Source of the DNA: Halolamina pelagica
Lineage (GTDB): Archaea; Halobacteriota; Halobacteria; Halobacteriales; Haloferacaceae
Direction: 5' to 3'
Length of the DNA stretch: 64,000 bases
NCBI RefSeq assembly: GCF_900115675.1
Contig: NZ_FOXI01000002.1
Location: 186,001 to 250,000 of the forward strand
Every line of letters starts with the position of its first letter. The first letter of the stretch is position 1. The position numbers were made by a program, and so were the translations under genes. The notes beneath the pieces are model-generated. The model was not told the DNA's origin. It did not search any database and saw nothing but the letters and a program-made list of their open reading frames with translations. This document shows, one piece after another, positions 35,545 through 44,578 of the stretch.

Positions 35545-36012
35545 ATGGCACGAATGCACACACGCCGCCGCGGGTCGTCCGGTTCGGACGCCCCCGTGGC
35601 AGACGAGCCGCCGGAGTGGAGCGACGTCGACGCGGAGGAGATCGAATCCCGCGTCGTCGAACTCGCAGAGCAGGGCCACGATCCCAGTCAGATCGGCCTG
35701 AAACTGCGCGACGAGGGTGTGAAGGGCACGCCCATCCCGGACGTCAAGCTGGCGACCGGGAAGAAGGTCACCGAGATCCTCGAGGAGAACGACGCCGACC
35801 CGGACCTCCCCGAGGACCTGCGGAACCTGATGGAGCGGGCAGTCGGCCTGCGCAAGCACATGGACCGGAACCCGCAGGACGCCCAGAACAAGCGCGCCCT
35901 GCAGAACACCGAGTCCAAGATCCGTCGCCTGGTCGACTACTACCAGGGCGACGAGCTCGACGCGGAGTTCGAGTACGACTACGAGACCGCCGAAGAGATC
36001 CTCGAAGGATAG
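35545..36012 (+). CDS. rpsO: 30S ribosomal protein S15 (uS15)
   Basis: A 155-aa archaeal uS15, beginning MARMHTRRRGSSGSDAPV, with the N-terminal extension found in archaeal and eukaryotic members and the core LRNLMERAVGLRKHMDRNPQ and SKIRRLVDYY. It binds 16S rRNA in the platform of the small subunit. It is the first gene of a tight block: the RecJ-like ORF starts at the base after its stop, then pcc1 and rps3ae follow with ATGA overlaps. Confidence 0.95.
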   Translation: MARMHTRRRGSSGSDAPVADEPPEWSDVDAEEIESRVVELAEQGHDPSQIGLKLRDEGVKGTPIPDVKLATGKKVTEILEENDADPDLPEDLRNLMERAVGLRKHMDRNPQDAQNKRALQNTESKIRRLVDYYQGDELDAEFEYDYETAEEILEG

Positions 36013-37185
36013 ATGTCGAGCGCGCGCCCAGTCGAGGAGCCACTCGCCGACACCCTGTCGACGGCCCCGTTCGTTCGGGTCGCCGCCGCCAGCGACGGCG
36101 ACAGCCTCGCGGCTGCCGGCCTCCTCGCCCGGGCGTGTGCCGAGACCGCCACCCCGTTCCAACTCCGCCTCGACGACGAGGCGGCCGCCGGAACCGAGGA
36201 CGCCGTCACCGTCGCCGTCGGGCCGACCGCGGTCGACGGTGACGCATCCCTCGACCGCCCGGCGAGCCCGACCGCGTTCGAGTTGGCTCGCCGGCTCGGC
36301 GCCGATCCGGATCCCGTACTCGCCCTCGCCGGCACGATCGCCGCTGGCGAGACGGTCCGGGCCGCCGACGCGGCACTCGACGCCGCACAGGCGACTGACC
36401 GACTCGATCGCGGGCCCGGAATCGCGATTCCGACCGACGGGATCCCGGCCGGGCTCGCGGCGTCGACGCTGCTGCACGGCCCGTTCTCGGGCGACGAGGA
36501 CGCGGCGGCCGCGCTGGTCGCCGAACTCGGGACGGACGCCGAGTCCGGCGACGCCGACGCGGCCGACGCACACGCTGCGGGCGTCGGCAGCGGCGAGGAG
36601 TTCGACCGTCGACTCGCCTCGCTGGTCACCGTCGACACGGTGACCGCGGCGGGGGCGACCGAGCGCGCTGCTCGGAACATCGAGCGTGCGCTCCGCCCCT
36701 ACCGCACCCCGGACGCGCCGTTCCGTACGCTCGGCGGCTACGCCGACGTACTGGACGCCGCCGCCCGCACCGCCCCCGCCGCCGGCATCTCGCTGGCGCT
36801 GGGCGAGCGGGCGGCCGGGACCGAGGACGTGCGCGATGCCGCACTCGCGGCCTGGCGGAAGTACGGGACGGCCGTCCACGAGGCGCTGCACGCGGCGACG
36901 ACCGCCCGGCACCACGGCGTGTGGGTCCTCGACTGTGGGGACGCCGACGCCGCGATCCTGCCGGCGGTCGCCCGCCTCGCGCGGGAGTTCCGGTCGCCGG
37001 AACCGGTCGCGCTGGCCGTGGCCGACGGGGCCGCGGCCGCCGCGGGCGAGTCGGGGATCGGCGACGCCGTCGCGACCGCCGCGAGCGCGGTCGACGGGAC
37101 GGGGCACGGCACGGACGACGCCGGCTGGGCGCGCTTCGACGTCGACACCGAACAGTTCACGGACGCGTTCCGGGAGGCGCTATGA
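36013..37185 (+). CDS. RecJ-like DHH-family protein with degenerate active site
   Basis: A 390-aa Ala-rich protein between rpsO and pcc1. The N-terminus has VRVAAASDGDSLAAAGLL, the place of DHH motif I (Asp-x-Asp), and the C-terminal part resembles a DHHA1-like fold (GVWVLDCGDADAAILP). The Asp-His-His motif itself is not visible, so nuclease activity is doubtful. A RecJ-like gene in this spot is a known haloarchaeal arrangement. It abuts rpsO and overlaps pcc1, so it is cotranscribed with translation and tRNA-modification genes. Confidence 0.72.
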   Translation: MSSARPVEEPLADTLSTAPFVRVAAASDGDSLAAAGLLARACAETATPFQLRLDDEAAAGTEDAVTVAVGPTAVDGDASLDRPASPTAFELARRLGADPDPVLALAGTIAAGETVRAADAALDAAQATDRLDRGPGIAIPTDGIPAGLAASTLLHGPFSGDEDAAAALVAELGTDAESGDADAADAHAAGVGSGEEFDRRLASLVTVDTVTAAGATERAARNIERALRPYRTPDAPFRTLGGYADVLDAAARTAPAAGISLALGERAAGTEDVRDAALAAWRKYGTAVHEALHAATTARHHGVWVLDCGDADAAILPAVARLAREFRSPEPVALAVADGAAAAAGESGIGDAVATAASAVDGTGHGTDDAGWARFDVDTEQFTDAFREAL

Positions 37186-37424
37186 GCGAGGCGACCCACG
37201 AGGCGACGCTCGCCACCACCCACGACGATCCGCGGGTCGTGGCCGCCGCGCTCGCTCCCGACAACACCGATGCGATGACGACGGCCGTCGACGGCGACGC
37301 GGTCCGGACCACCATCGTCCGCGAGGACGCTGGCGGGCTGGCCGCCTCCGTCGACGACTACCTCGTCAACCTGACCGTCGCGGACGCCGTCTGCGAGACG
37401 GCACGCGACACCCACAACCCATGA
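37182..37424 (+). CDS. pcc1: KEOPS complex subunit Pcc1
   Basis: An 80-aa protein with the small KH-like fold of Pcc1: VVAAALAPDN, then GDAVRTTIVREDAGGLAASV and DDYLVNLTVADAV. Pcc1 dimerises and binds Kae1 in the KEOPS complex, which makes the t6A modification of ANN-decoding tRNAs. ATG overlaps the RecJ-like stop, and its own stop overlaps rps3ae (ATGA). The N-terminus (MSEATHEATLATTH) is variable. Confidence 0.88.
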   Translation: MSEATHEATLATTHDDPRVVAAALAPDNTDAMTTAVDGDAVRTTIVREDAGGLAASVDDYLVNLTVADAVCETARDTHNP

Positions 37425-38053
37425 GCGAGACATCCAACAAAGTCGAAGGCAAACGATGGTACACCGTGCTCGCGCCCGAGCAGTTCGACCGGGCCGAGAT
37501 CGGTGAGACCGTCGCGGAGGAACCGAACCAGGTCGTCGGCCGAACCATCGAGACCACGCAGGGCGAGATGGAGGGCGACCAGGGACAGAACAACAGCAAG
37601 CTGACGTTCAAGATCAACGACGTGGGCAGCGACGCCGCCTACACCGAGTTCATCCAGTACGAACTCACGCGGGACTACCTGCGCTCGCTGGTCCGACGCG
37701 GCGCCTCGAAGGTCGCCGCCACGGTCACGCTGCTGACCACGGACGACTACCGCGTCAAGATCCAGCCCGTCGCGCTGACGACCCAGAAGGCCGACCGCTC
37801 TCAGGAGCAGGCGATCCGCTCGGTGATGGTCGACATCGTCGAGGACGCCGCCGAGGAGCGCACCTTCGAGCAGCTGGTCGACAGCGTCGTCGAGGGCCGG
37901 GTCTCCTCGGCCATCTACGGCGAGGCCAAGGAGATCTACCCGCTGCGCCGCGTCGAGGTCCAGAAGCTGTCTCTCGAGGCCCGACCCGAGGAGGTCGAGG
38001 CCGAGGAGGAGGCTTCGGTCGACGTGGACGAGGAGGACGCCGACCTCGAGTAA
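37421..38053 (+). CDS. rps3ae: 30S ribosomal protein S3Ae (eS1)
   Basis: A 210-aa archaeal eS1: KRWYTVLAPEQFDRAEIGET at the start, IQYELTRDYLRSLVRRGASK in the middle, and an acidic tail (EVEAEEEASVDVDEEDADLE). It lies near the mRNA exit of the small subunit. Last gene of the rpsO-recJ-like-pcc1 block; about 100 bases follow before the convergent halocyanin gene. Confidence 0.95.
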   Translation: MSETSNKVEGKRWYTVLAPEQFDRAEIGETVAEEPNQVVGRTIETTQGEMEGDQGQNNSKLTFKINDVGSDAAYTEFIQYELTRDYLRSLVRRGASKVAATVTLLTTDDYRVKIQPVALTTQKADRSQEQAIRSVMVDIVEDAAEERTFEQLVDSVVEGRVSSAIYGEAKEIYPLRRVEVQKLSLEARPEEVEAEEEASVDVDEEDADLE

Positions 38054-38153
38054 TCGACGACTGCCGGCCGACGGCGGCCGGACGACGGCTGATTCACGCG
38101 CTTTTCGCTTTTCCGCGGCTCGTGAGCGGCGGCGTCGCTCACGCGGGCGACGC

Positions 38154-38594
38154 CTACTCCGGCGGCGTCGGCGTGCGGTCCTCGACGATCACGGTGCCCA
38201 TCATCCCGCCGCTCTCGTGGGGAATGCAGAAGTACTCGTACTCGCCGGGGATCTCGAACGTGTGCGCGAACTGGTCGCCGTTGCTCAGCGCCCCGCCGGC
38301 GCCGTTGGCCCAGGCGTCCCGGGCCGCCACCTCGTCCTCGTAGTCGCCGGAGGCGAAGAACTCGGCGCCGTCGGGCAGCGACGCCTCGTAGGCGGTGACG
38401 GTGTGGTCGCGGGTGCCCGTGTTCTCCCAGACGACCTCCTCCCCCCGGGCGACGGTGATCGTCGGCGGGTCGAACGCGGTGGGGCGCATCCCCACGTCGA
38501 AGTCGGTGTTCTCCCCCCGAGTCAGACCGAGACAGCCCCCGAGACTCACCGCGGCGGCGGTTCCGGCGGTGACGAGATATCGTCGGCGGTCCAT
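38154..38594 (-). CDS. Halocyanin-like blue copper lipoprotein
   Basis: A 146-aa precursor. It begins MDRRRYLVTAG with a twin-arginine signal and has a lipobox SLGGC, so the mature protein should be exported folded by Tat and anchored by a lipidated Cys. The plastocyanin-like domain has the copper ligands His in TRDHTVTAY and Cys-His-Met in YFCIPHESGGMMG. Halocyanins are mobile electron carriers at the haloarchaeal membrane. A longer acidic insertion (GDYEDEVAARDAWANGAG) sits before the copper loop. Confidence 0.9.
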   Translation of the reverse strand: MDRRRYLVTAGTAAAVSLGGCLGLTRGENTDFDVGMRPTAFDPPTITVARGEEVVWENTGTRDHTVTAYEASLPDGAEFFASGDYEDEVAARDAWANGAGGALSNGDQFAHTFEIPGEYEYFCIPHESGGMMGTVIVEDRTPTPPE

Positions 38595-38720
38595 ACGCGG
38601 CGTTGGACCCCGAGCGATTTAGGCGCCGTGATTCGGGCCCGGGCCGGACGACGAGCGAGTCGCCACCCGGCCGTCGTCCGGATGTAAACACGTAAACCGG
38701 GGCCGGTCGACGGGCCGGAC

Positions 38721-39455
38721 ATGCGCTCGCGGTTCCTCGGCCGCCTCGGGCCAGCCGACGCCGTCACCGTCGGGAACGCCGCGCTGGGCTTCCTCGCGGT
38801 CGTCGCCGTGACCGTCGACATCGGCCTCGCGGCCCGGCTCGTGCTGCTCGGGGCTATCGCCGACGGCCTCGACGGCGTCGTCGCCCGGAAGTACGGCGGC
38901 ACCGAGGCCGGCCCCTACCTCGACTCGCTCGCGGACGTGGCCACCTTCGGCGTCGCGCCCGCGTTCCTCGTCGCCGTCGTCTCCCTGCGGGAGTGGGGAA
39001 CCCCCGCGTCGCTGCTCTCCGGACTTTCCGCGGACGGCCTCCTCGCGCTCGCCGGCGTCGCCGTCCCCGCACTGTACGTCGCCGCCGCGGTCACGCGACT
39101 CGGACTGTACACCGCCTACGACAGCGACAGCGACGAGACCGTCGGCGTTCCGACGACGCTCGCGGCGACCATCTTCGGCGCCATCGTGCTCACCGGCTAC
39201 CGGAGCAGCGAGACGGTGCTCGTGGGGTTTCACGACGCGGGGTTCCTCCTGGCACTCGCGGCCGTACTGACGCCGCTGATGCTCTGTGACGTGGTCTACC
39301 CCGACCTCCACGCCCAGGACGCGCTGGTGATGGGGGTCGTCCAGGCCGGCGCGATCCTGTTGCCCGGGCTCTACGGCCGCGGGTTCGCGTTCGGGCTGCT
39401 CTACCTCGCGCTGGCGTACCTCGTGCTCGGGCCGGTGCTCTACTGGCGGCGCTGA
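38721..39455 (+). CDS. pssA: Archaetidylserine synthase (CDP-alcohol phosphatidyltransferase)
   Basis: A 244-aa integral membrane enzyme. The CDP-alcohol phosphotransferase motif DG-x2-AR-x8-G-x3-D-x3-D is seen in DGLDGVVARKYGGTEAGPYL and the DSLAD that follows. It transfers CDP-archaeol to L-serine. In haloarchaea this protein is linked to the archaeosortase C-terminal anchoring of surface proteins, hence the name used for the protein-sorting variant. About seven hydrophobic helices fill the rest. It is alone, convergent with the next gene. Confidence 0.88.
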   Translation: MRSRFLGRLGPADAVTVGNAALGFLAVVAVTVDIGLAARLVLLGAIADGLDGVVARKYGGTEAGPYLDSLADVATFGVAPAFLVAVVSLREWGTPASLLSGLSADGLLALAGVAVPALYVAAAVTRLGLYTAYDSDSDETVGVPTTLAATIFGAIVLTGYRSSETVLVGFHDAGFLLALAAVLTPLMLCDVVYPDLHAQDALVMGVVQAGAILLPGLYGRGFAFGLLYLALAYLVLGPVLYWRR

Positions 39456-39826
39456 GGGTCCGCCAGCACCGTCTCACACTCCGCGACGAACTGGGAGAGG
39501 TTCCGTGCCACGTCGCTGTCGAGCGTGAGCACGATCCCGGACTCGGTCTCGGGCTCGTCGAACTGGACCAGAACCGCGTTCTCGTGGAGGAACACCGACG
39601 CCCGCTGCTCGCCGAGCCCGGGGTAGTCCCGGTTTCGAACGAGCGGTTCCTGGGACCGCGCCCGCTCGGCGAGCGACGGGACGGCCGACTGGAGGTCGTC
39701 GGTCGCGAGATCGGTTCGGACGTACAGGGCGGTCCAGTCGTCGGCGTCGTAGCAGAAGGCCGACCGCAAGTTCCGGCCCGCCTGCTCTTTGACCAGCTGG
39801 ACCAACTGCTGGTAGTGCTCGTTCAC
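39440..39826 (-). CDS. Haloarchaeal protein of unknown function
   Basis: A 128-aa protein (starting at the GTG, NEHYQQLVQLVKEQAG) with an alpha/beta layout: AFCYDADDWTALYVRTDL, then ASVFLHENAVLVQFDE and GIVLTLDSDVARNL. Family seen widely in haloarchaea without known role. An upstream ATG at 39850 would add eight residues, but a TATA-like CTTAAT (complement strand, 39850-39855) lies 26 bases before the GTG, which fits a leaderless start there. Its 3' end overlaps the end of pssA by 16 bases. Confidence 0.78.
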   Translation of the reverse strand: MNEHYQQLVQLVKEQAGRNLRSAFCYDADDWTALYVRTDLATDDLQSAVPSLAERARSQEPLVRNRDYPGLGEQRASVFLHENAVLVQFDEPETESGIVLTLDSDVARNLSQFVAECETVLADPQRRQ

Positions 39827-39849
39827 ACCTGCTGTGTGCGAGTGGCACA

Positions 39850-39855
39850 CTTAAT
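39850..39855 (-). promoter_or_regulatory. TATA-like box for the 39440-39826 gene
   Basis: ATTAAG on the minus strand lies 24-29 bases before the GTG at 39826. The spacing fits a leaderless archaeal promoter and decides the start codon. Confidence 0.35.
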
Positions 39856-39896
39856 TCCACAGCTTCGAGCGCAACAGTGACGACCGGGCGCGCCGA

Positions 39897-41171
39897 TTAG
39901 GCTTCGACGGCCGCGGCCTCTTCCTCGAGCGCCTCGCGGGCCTTCTCGGCCTCCGCCTGCAGGGTGTACTCCCGGGCGTCCTCGTACTCCGCGGCGGCCT
40001 CGAGCGCCTCGCGGGTCCCGATCTGGCGGAGCGCCCACGCCGCAGCGGTGCGGACCGTGCGCTCCTCGTCTTCCTCGATGGTCTCGACCAGCGGCTGGAT
40101 CGCTCGCGTGTCGCCGATCAGGCCCAGCGCGCGGGCGGCGATGGGGCGGACGTTGTCGTCGTCCATCTCCAGCTTGTTCGCGAGCGCCTGCGTCGCCTCC
40201 TCGCTGCCGATCTCGCCCAGCGCCCGGAACGTGACCTTCTGGAGCTGCGGGTCGGAGTCCTCGTCGACGTACTCGAGCAGCGTGTCGACGGCCTCCTCGG
40301 CGCCGGCGCCCATCTTCCCGAGCGCCTCGATCCCGGGCTTGTCCCGCTTCTGGGCGCGGGCGTGCATCTCCTCGAACGCGGCCGGATCGCCCATCCGGGT
40401 CAGCGCCTCCATGCAGTGGCGCTCCATGAAGTCGGAGTCCAGCGCGTCGAGCGCGCGGAGCACCTGGTCGACGTTGCCCTGCTGCTCGTGCTCCTTCAGC
40501 GCGGCCCACTCGACGGGGTAGTCCTTGTAGTGGCCGAGCACGTCGTAGAACCCCTCCGCGCGGAGCTGTTCGTTGGTCTGGAGGTCGTCCCACTCCTCGG
40601 CCTCGTCCAGCCCGGTCTCCAGTTCCTCGGTCGCCCCGACCAGCGCGGCGACGGTGTCGGCGTCCGCGTCGGGGTCGAGGTCGGCGTCCTCGATCGCCTC
40701 GGCGACGCGGTCGAGTTCCGCCGCCAGCGCCTCGGGGTCCTCGTCCGCGGCGTCGCCGAACTCGGTGTCGAGCGCGTCGCCCGCGGCGTCCAGGTACGCG
40801 TCGACGGCCTCGCGGGTCGCCGGCGTGCCGTTGGCGGTCCAGCGCGTCTCGGTGAGCTGGGTTCGGAACGCCTCGATCTCCTCGAGCACGTCCTCGGCGT
40901 AGGGGCCGCGCTTTTCCTCGATCCCCTCGCGGAGCTCGTCGATGCGGCTCTGGATCTCCTCGCCCGGGGACTCCTCCTCGTCCTCGGGGAAGTCGGCCGT
41001 CTCCAGCGCCTCGGCCACGCGGCCGACGGTGGCCTCGACGTCGTCGAGGTCGGCCTCGGTCTCGGCGGCCTCGAGCGCCTCGCTCGCCTCCTCGAGGCGG
41101 GACTCCATCTCCTCGGCGGAGAGCTGAAGCGCCTCCTCCTCGGTCTCGGTCGCCTCCTCCTCGTCAGTCAT
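39897..41171 (-). CDS. HEAT-repeat protein with long acidic coiled N-terminus
   Basis: A 424-aa protein. Residues 1-200 are highly acidic and helical (EEMESRLEEASEALEAAETE), probably coiled coil. From about residue 215 the chain has helical HEAT/PBS-lyase-type repeats: RALDALDSDFMERHCMEAL, then VTFRALGEIGSEEATQALAN, RPIAARALGLIGDTRAIQPL and RTAAAWALRQIGTREALEAA. Such proteins are adaptors; some PBS-lyase members have roles in cofactor chaperoning. No catalytic residues are evident. It is a single gene upstream of ilvD, with 48 bases between them and the same direction. Confidence 0.85.
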   Translation of the reverse strand: MTDEEEATETEEEALQLSAEEMESRLEEASEALEAAETEADLDDVEATVGRVAEALETADFPEDEEESPGEEIQSRIDELREGIEEKRGPYAEDVLEEIEAFRTQLTETRWTANGTPATREAVDAYLDAAGDALDTEFGDAADEDPEALAAELDRVAEAIEDADLDPDADADTVAALVGATEELETGLDEAEEWDDLQTNEQLRAEGFYDVLGHYKDYPVEWAALKEHEQQGNVDQVLRALDALDSDFMERHCMEALTRMGDPAAFEEMHARAQKRDKPGIEALGKMGAGAEEAVDTLLEYVDEDSDPQLQKVTFRALGEIGSEEATQALANKLEMDDDNVRPIAARALGLIGDTRAIQPLVETIEEDEERTVRTAAAWALRQIGTREALEAAAEYEDAREYTLQAEAEKAREALEEEAAAVEA

Positions 41172-41218
41172 ACGTGTGACTGGGTCCGAAACTGATTAAG
41201 GCGTTTCCCTTCCGAGCG

Positions 41219-42958
41219 CTACCGCTCCCGGCGCAGCGCGGGGTTGGTGACGGCGCCGTCGGCGGCCGACCCGAACTGTGCGCCGTACTTGCCGAGCACC
41301 CCGCCGGTGTACTCCTGCTCGGGCGGATCACGATCGTCGAGCCGTCGCTCGATCTCCGCGTCCGAGAGCGCCACGTCGAGGCTGCGGTCGGGGATGTCGA
41401 CGGTGACGTGGTCGCCGTCCTCCAGCGCGCCGAGGGGGCCGCCGGCGAACGACTCCGGGGCGACGTGGCCGATCATCGGCCCCCGGGTCGCCCCCGAGAA
41501 CCGTCCGTCGGTGACCATCGCCACGTCGTCCTCGTGGCCCTGGCCGACGACGGCGGCCGTGACGCCGAGCATCTCGCGCATCCCCGGGCCGCCGCGCGGG
41601 CCTTCGTTGCGAATCACGATCACGTCGCCGGACTCGATGCCGCCCTCCTGGACGTACTGCATCGCGTCCTCCTCGCTCTCGAAGACCCGGGCGGGCCCCT
41701 CGTGGTGGAACTGGTCCTCGCCCGTGACTTTGAGGACGGCGCCGTCCGGCGCGAGGTTGCCCTTCAGGACCTTGATCGCGCCCTCCTCGTGGAACGGGTC
41801 CTCGACGGGCCGGAGGAAGTCTGTGTCGTCGAGCGTGCTGTCGGCCGGCAGGTCCAGTTCGTCGAGTTCCTCTGCGATCGTGCGGCCCGTGACGGTCTTC
41901 GCGTCGCCGTCGAACAGGCCAGCCTCGACCAGTCGCCGGATCACGACCGGGACGCCGCCGGCGTCGTGGAGGTCCTTCATCACCCGCGAGCCGCCGGGCT
42001 GGAGGTTGGCGATCTTCGGCGTCCGGCGGGCGATCTCGTCGAAGTCGTCGATCGAGAGGTCGATCCCGGCCTCGGCGGCCAGCGCGAGCAGGTGGAGCAC
42101 CGCGTTGGTCGAGCCGCCCATCGCGACCTGCACCGCGATGGCGTTCTCGAAGGATTCGCGGGAGAGGATGTCCGACGGCCGGCGGTCGTTCTCGACGGCG
42201 TCGAGCGCGAGTTCCCCCGCGCGCTCGGCGACGCGAGTGCGCCCCTCGGTCTCCGCTGGTGGGGAGGCGCTCCCCAGCGGCGCGAGCCCGAGCGCCTCGC
42301 TGATCGAGGCCATCGTGTTCGCGGTGAACATCCCGCCACAGGAGCCCGCGCCCGGGCAGGCGTTGCGCTCCAGTTCGTCCAGTTCCTCGCGGCTCATCTC
42401 CCCCTGCGCGTACGTGCCGACGCCCTCGAAGACGTGCTGGACGGTCACGTCCCGGCCCTCGTGCTGGCCGGGAAGGATCGAGCCGCCGTAGAGGAAGACG
42501 CTCGGCAGGTCCGTCCGGATCGCGGCCATCAGCATCCCGGGGAGGTTCTTGTCGCAGCCGGCGACGGTGACCAGCGCGTCGAGGCGCTCGCCGAAGGCGA
42601 CAAGTTCGACGGAGTCGGCGATGACCTCCCGCGAGATCAGCGACGCGCGCATCCCCTCCGTCCCCATCGAGATGGCGTCGGAGATCGTGATGGTGCCGAA
42701 CTCGATGGGCATCCCGCCGGCGTCGTCGACGCCCGCGATCGCGCCGTCGGCCACGTCGTCGAGGTGGACGTTACACGGCGTCACGTCGGCCGCGGGGTTG
42801 GCGACGCCGATCATCGGCGAGGAGAGGTCCTCGTCGTCGAACCCCATCGCGCGGAACATCGCGCGGTGTGGCGCGCGGTCGGCCCCCTCGGTCACTTCGC
42901 TGCTCCGCAGATCCGGGGGTTTCCCCCCGTCGTCGTCCTGTGTGGCTTGCCGACTCAT
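41219..42958 (-). CDS. ilvD: Dihydroxy-acid dehydratase
   Basis: A 579-aa IlvD: converts 2,3-dihydroxy-isovalerate and -methylvalerate to the 2-keto acids of valine and isoleucine. Fe-S cluster cysteines are in [20 protein letters not shown] and [15 protein letters not shown]; later motifs [15 protein letters not shown] and [15 protein letters not shown] are intact. The start at 42958 ([12 protein letters not shown]) has a TATA-like box 24-28 bases upstream. It is divergent from leuA and not part of the ilvBNC-leuCDB operon. Confidence 0.96.
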   Translation of the reverse strand: MSRQATQDDDGGKPPDLRSSEVTEGADRAPHRAMFRAMGFDDEDLSSPMIGVANPAADVTPCNVHLDDVADGAIAGVDDAGGMPIEFGTITISDAISMGTEGMRASLISREVIADSVELVAFGERLDALVTVAGCDKNLPGMLMAAIRTDLPSVFLYGGSILPGQHEGRDVTVQHVFEGVGTYAQGEMSREELDELERNACPGAGSCGGMFTANTMASISEALGLAPLGSASPPAETEGRTRVAERAGELALDAVENDRRPSDILSRESFENAIAVQVAMGGSTNAVLHLLALAAEAGIDLSIDDFDEIARRTPKIANLQPGGSRVMKDLHDAGGVPVVIRRLVEAGLFDGDAKTVTGRTIAEELDELDLPADSTLDDTDFLRPVEDPFHEEGAIKVLKGNLAPDGAVLKVTGEDQFHHEGPARVFESEEDAMQYVQEGGIESGDVIVIRNEGPRGGPGMREMLGVTAAVVGQGHEDDVAMVTDGRFSGATRGPMIGHVAPESFAGGPLGALEDGDHVTVDIPDRSLDVALSDAEIERRLDDRDPPEQEYTGGVLGKYGAQFGSAADGAVTNPALRRER

Positions 42959-42981
42959 ACCACCACACACCCCTGCGGGCA

Positions 42982-42986
42982 CTTAA
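42982..42986 (-). promoter_or_regulatory. TATA-like box of ilvD
   Basis: TTAAG on the minus strand lies 24-28 bases before the ilvD ATG, predicting a leaderless mRNA. Confidence 0.4.
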
Positions 42987-43064
42987 CTCCGTCCCGGGCG
43001 TGGGGTCCGTGCCCACTCTAAGTGGAGTTCATCCCTATTAACCGTGATGGATACCGGCGACAGG

Positions 43065-43070
43065 TTTATG
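43065..43070 (+). promoter_or_regulatory. TATA-like box of leuA
   Basis: TTTATG lies 28-33 bases before the ATG at 43098, predicting that the transcript starts at or near that ATG. This matters because the ATG is out of frame with most of leuA. Confidence 0.4.
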
Positions 43071-43097
43071 CCACGGCACGGAATAGCGTGGGACGCA

Positions 43098-44331
43098 ATG
43101 TCTCACGATATCGAGGGAGCGTCGGAATCCCCGGCGGATCGAGTTCTCCCAGGGCACGCTGAGAACTGATCCCGAGTTCGCCAAAGCTCGGATCTTCGAC
43201 ACCACCCTGCGAGACGGTGAACAGTCGCCCCGTACGTCGTTCTCCTACGAGGACAAACGCGAGATAGCCGCCGCGCTGGATAGCGCCGGCGTCGACGTGA
43301 TCGAGGCGGGCTTCCCCGTGAACTCCGACGCGGAGTTCGCGGCGGTCCGCGACGTGACTTCGGCCGCCGACACGACGGTCTGTGGGCTGGCTCGCGTCGT
43401 CGAGGACGACGTCGAGGCCGCGATCGACGCCGGCGTCGACATGGTCCACACGTTCGCGTCGACCAGCGACGTGCAGATCGAGGACTCGATGCACGCCAGC
43501 CGCGAGGCCGTGCTCGAACGCTCGGTCGCGAGCGTCGAACGCGCCGCCGAGTCCGGGGCCGAAGTGATGTTCTCCCCCATGGACGCCACCCGGACCGACC
43601 CGGACTACCTGTTCGAGGTGGTCGAGGCGGTCTCGGCGGCCGGCGCGGACTGGATCAACGTCCCGGACACCTGCGGGGTCGCGACCCCCGACCGGTTCGC
43701 GGACCTGATCCGGACGATCCGGGAGCACACGGACGCGCGGATCGACGTCCACACCCACGACGACTTCGGCCTCGCGAGCGCGAACGCGCTGGCGGGCTTC
43801 GAGGCCGGCGCCGACCAGGCGCAGGTCTCCGTCGGCGGCATCGGCGAGCGCGCCGGCAACGCCGCCCTCGAGCAGGTCGTCATGGCCGCCGAGAGCGTCT
43901 ACGGCGCCGACACCGGGATCGACACCACCCGGATCACCGAACTGGCCCGCATGGTCGAGGAGCGCAGCGGCGTCGACCAACCGGCCAACGCGCCGGTGAT
44001 CGGCGACAACGCGTTCGCCCACGAGTCCGGCATCCACGCCGCGGGCGTCATCGAGAACGCCGCGACGTTCGAGCCCGGCGTGATGACGCCGGAGATGGTC
44101 GGCGCCGAGCGCGAACTGGTGCTGGGCAAACACACCGGCACCCACTCCGTCCGCGAACGCCTGCGCGACGCGGGCTACGACCCGAGCGACGAGCAGGTGC
44201 GCGCGGTCACCCGCGAGGTGAAGGAGCGCGGCGCCGACGGCGACGAGATCACCGACGACACGCTCGAAGCCATCGCGGAAGCCAACGACGTGGGTCGGGA
44301 ACCCCAGCGAGTCACGGAGGGCCCGACCTGA
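43098..44331 (+). CDS. leuA: 2-isopropylmalate synthase, with an apparent frameshift near the N-terminus
   Basis: The main frame covers the catalytic TIM barrel: ARIFDTTLRDGEQSPRTSFS (metal-binding Asp), VDVIEAGFPVNSD, the HTHDDFGLA metal site and GERAGNAALEQ, ending at 44331. It joins acetyl-CoA to 2-ketoisovalerate in leucine synthesis. The regulatory LeuA C-terminal domain is absent (short form). In the main frame no ATG, GTG or TTG exists between the TAG at 43084 and the GTG at 43297, which would cut off the catalytic Asp. The ATG at 43098 with a promoter at the right distance reads MSHDIEGASESPAD and then stops at 43167; dropping one base near 43140 joins it to EFSQGTLRTDPEF in the main frame. 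So the gene has a frameshift, a sequencing error, or an unusual start. Citramalate synthase is a less likely alternative. Confidence 0.82.
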
Positions 44332-44407
44332 TGACCGCCCCCGAGAGCGCGCCGCGACAGCCGCGGCGCTCCCGACCGTGTCAGGGGTCGGCATGGCGTG
44401 GAAAGAG

Positions 44408-44412
44408 TTATC
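44408..44412 (+). promoter_or_regulatory. TATA-like box before the ilv leader ORF
   Basis: TTATC preceded by purine-rich GGAAAGAG (possible BRE) lies 25-29 bases before the ATG of the 23-codon leader ORF. The mRNA should start within a few bases of that ATG. Confidence 0.45.
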
Positions 44413-44436
44413 ACGGACGGTCACATCGGACCACCC

Positions 44437-44508
44437 ATGACGCGTCGACGCCACACGGGTTCGGCCGGCGTCAGCGTCTCGCTCGTGATTATTGTAGGGG
44501 CTGCCTGA
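44437..44508 (+). CDS. Candidate leader peptide of the ilvBNC-leuCDB operon (23 aa)
   Basis: A short ORF, ATG at 44437 to TGA at 44506-44508, encoding MTRRRHTGSAG followed by VSVSLVIIVGAA. Seven of the nine residues at positions 12-20 are Val, Leu or Ile, the end products of the operon that follows. A TATA-like box 25-29 bases upstream would make this the first thing translated on a leaderless mRNA. Codons 20-21 form the 5' arm of a perfect hairpin (44493-44516) and the stop codon lies in its loop. This matches the logic of bacterial ilv attenuators, but it is inferred: no such peptide is known to me in archaea as an established case, and a chance ORF remains possible. Confidence 0.5.
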   Translation: MTRRRHTGSAGVSVSLVIIVGAA

Positions 44509-44516
44509 CCCCTACA
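44493..44516 (+). terminator. Hairpin overlapping the end of the ilv leader ORF (candidate attenuator)
   Basis: TGTAGGGG (44493-44500) pairs perfectly with CCCCTACA (44509-44516) across an 8-base loop, CTGCCTGA. The next 25 bases are pyrimidine-rich (CTCCACTCTCCTCACCCGATT) but lack a clear U-run, so it is not a textbook terminator. It sits 62 bases before the ilvB ATG. Confidence 0.5.
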
Positions 44517-44578
44517 CTCCACTCTCCTCACCCGATTGTCGCATTACCGTCCAACCGAGCCTGCAGTCACAGATCCAC

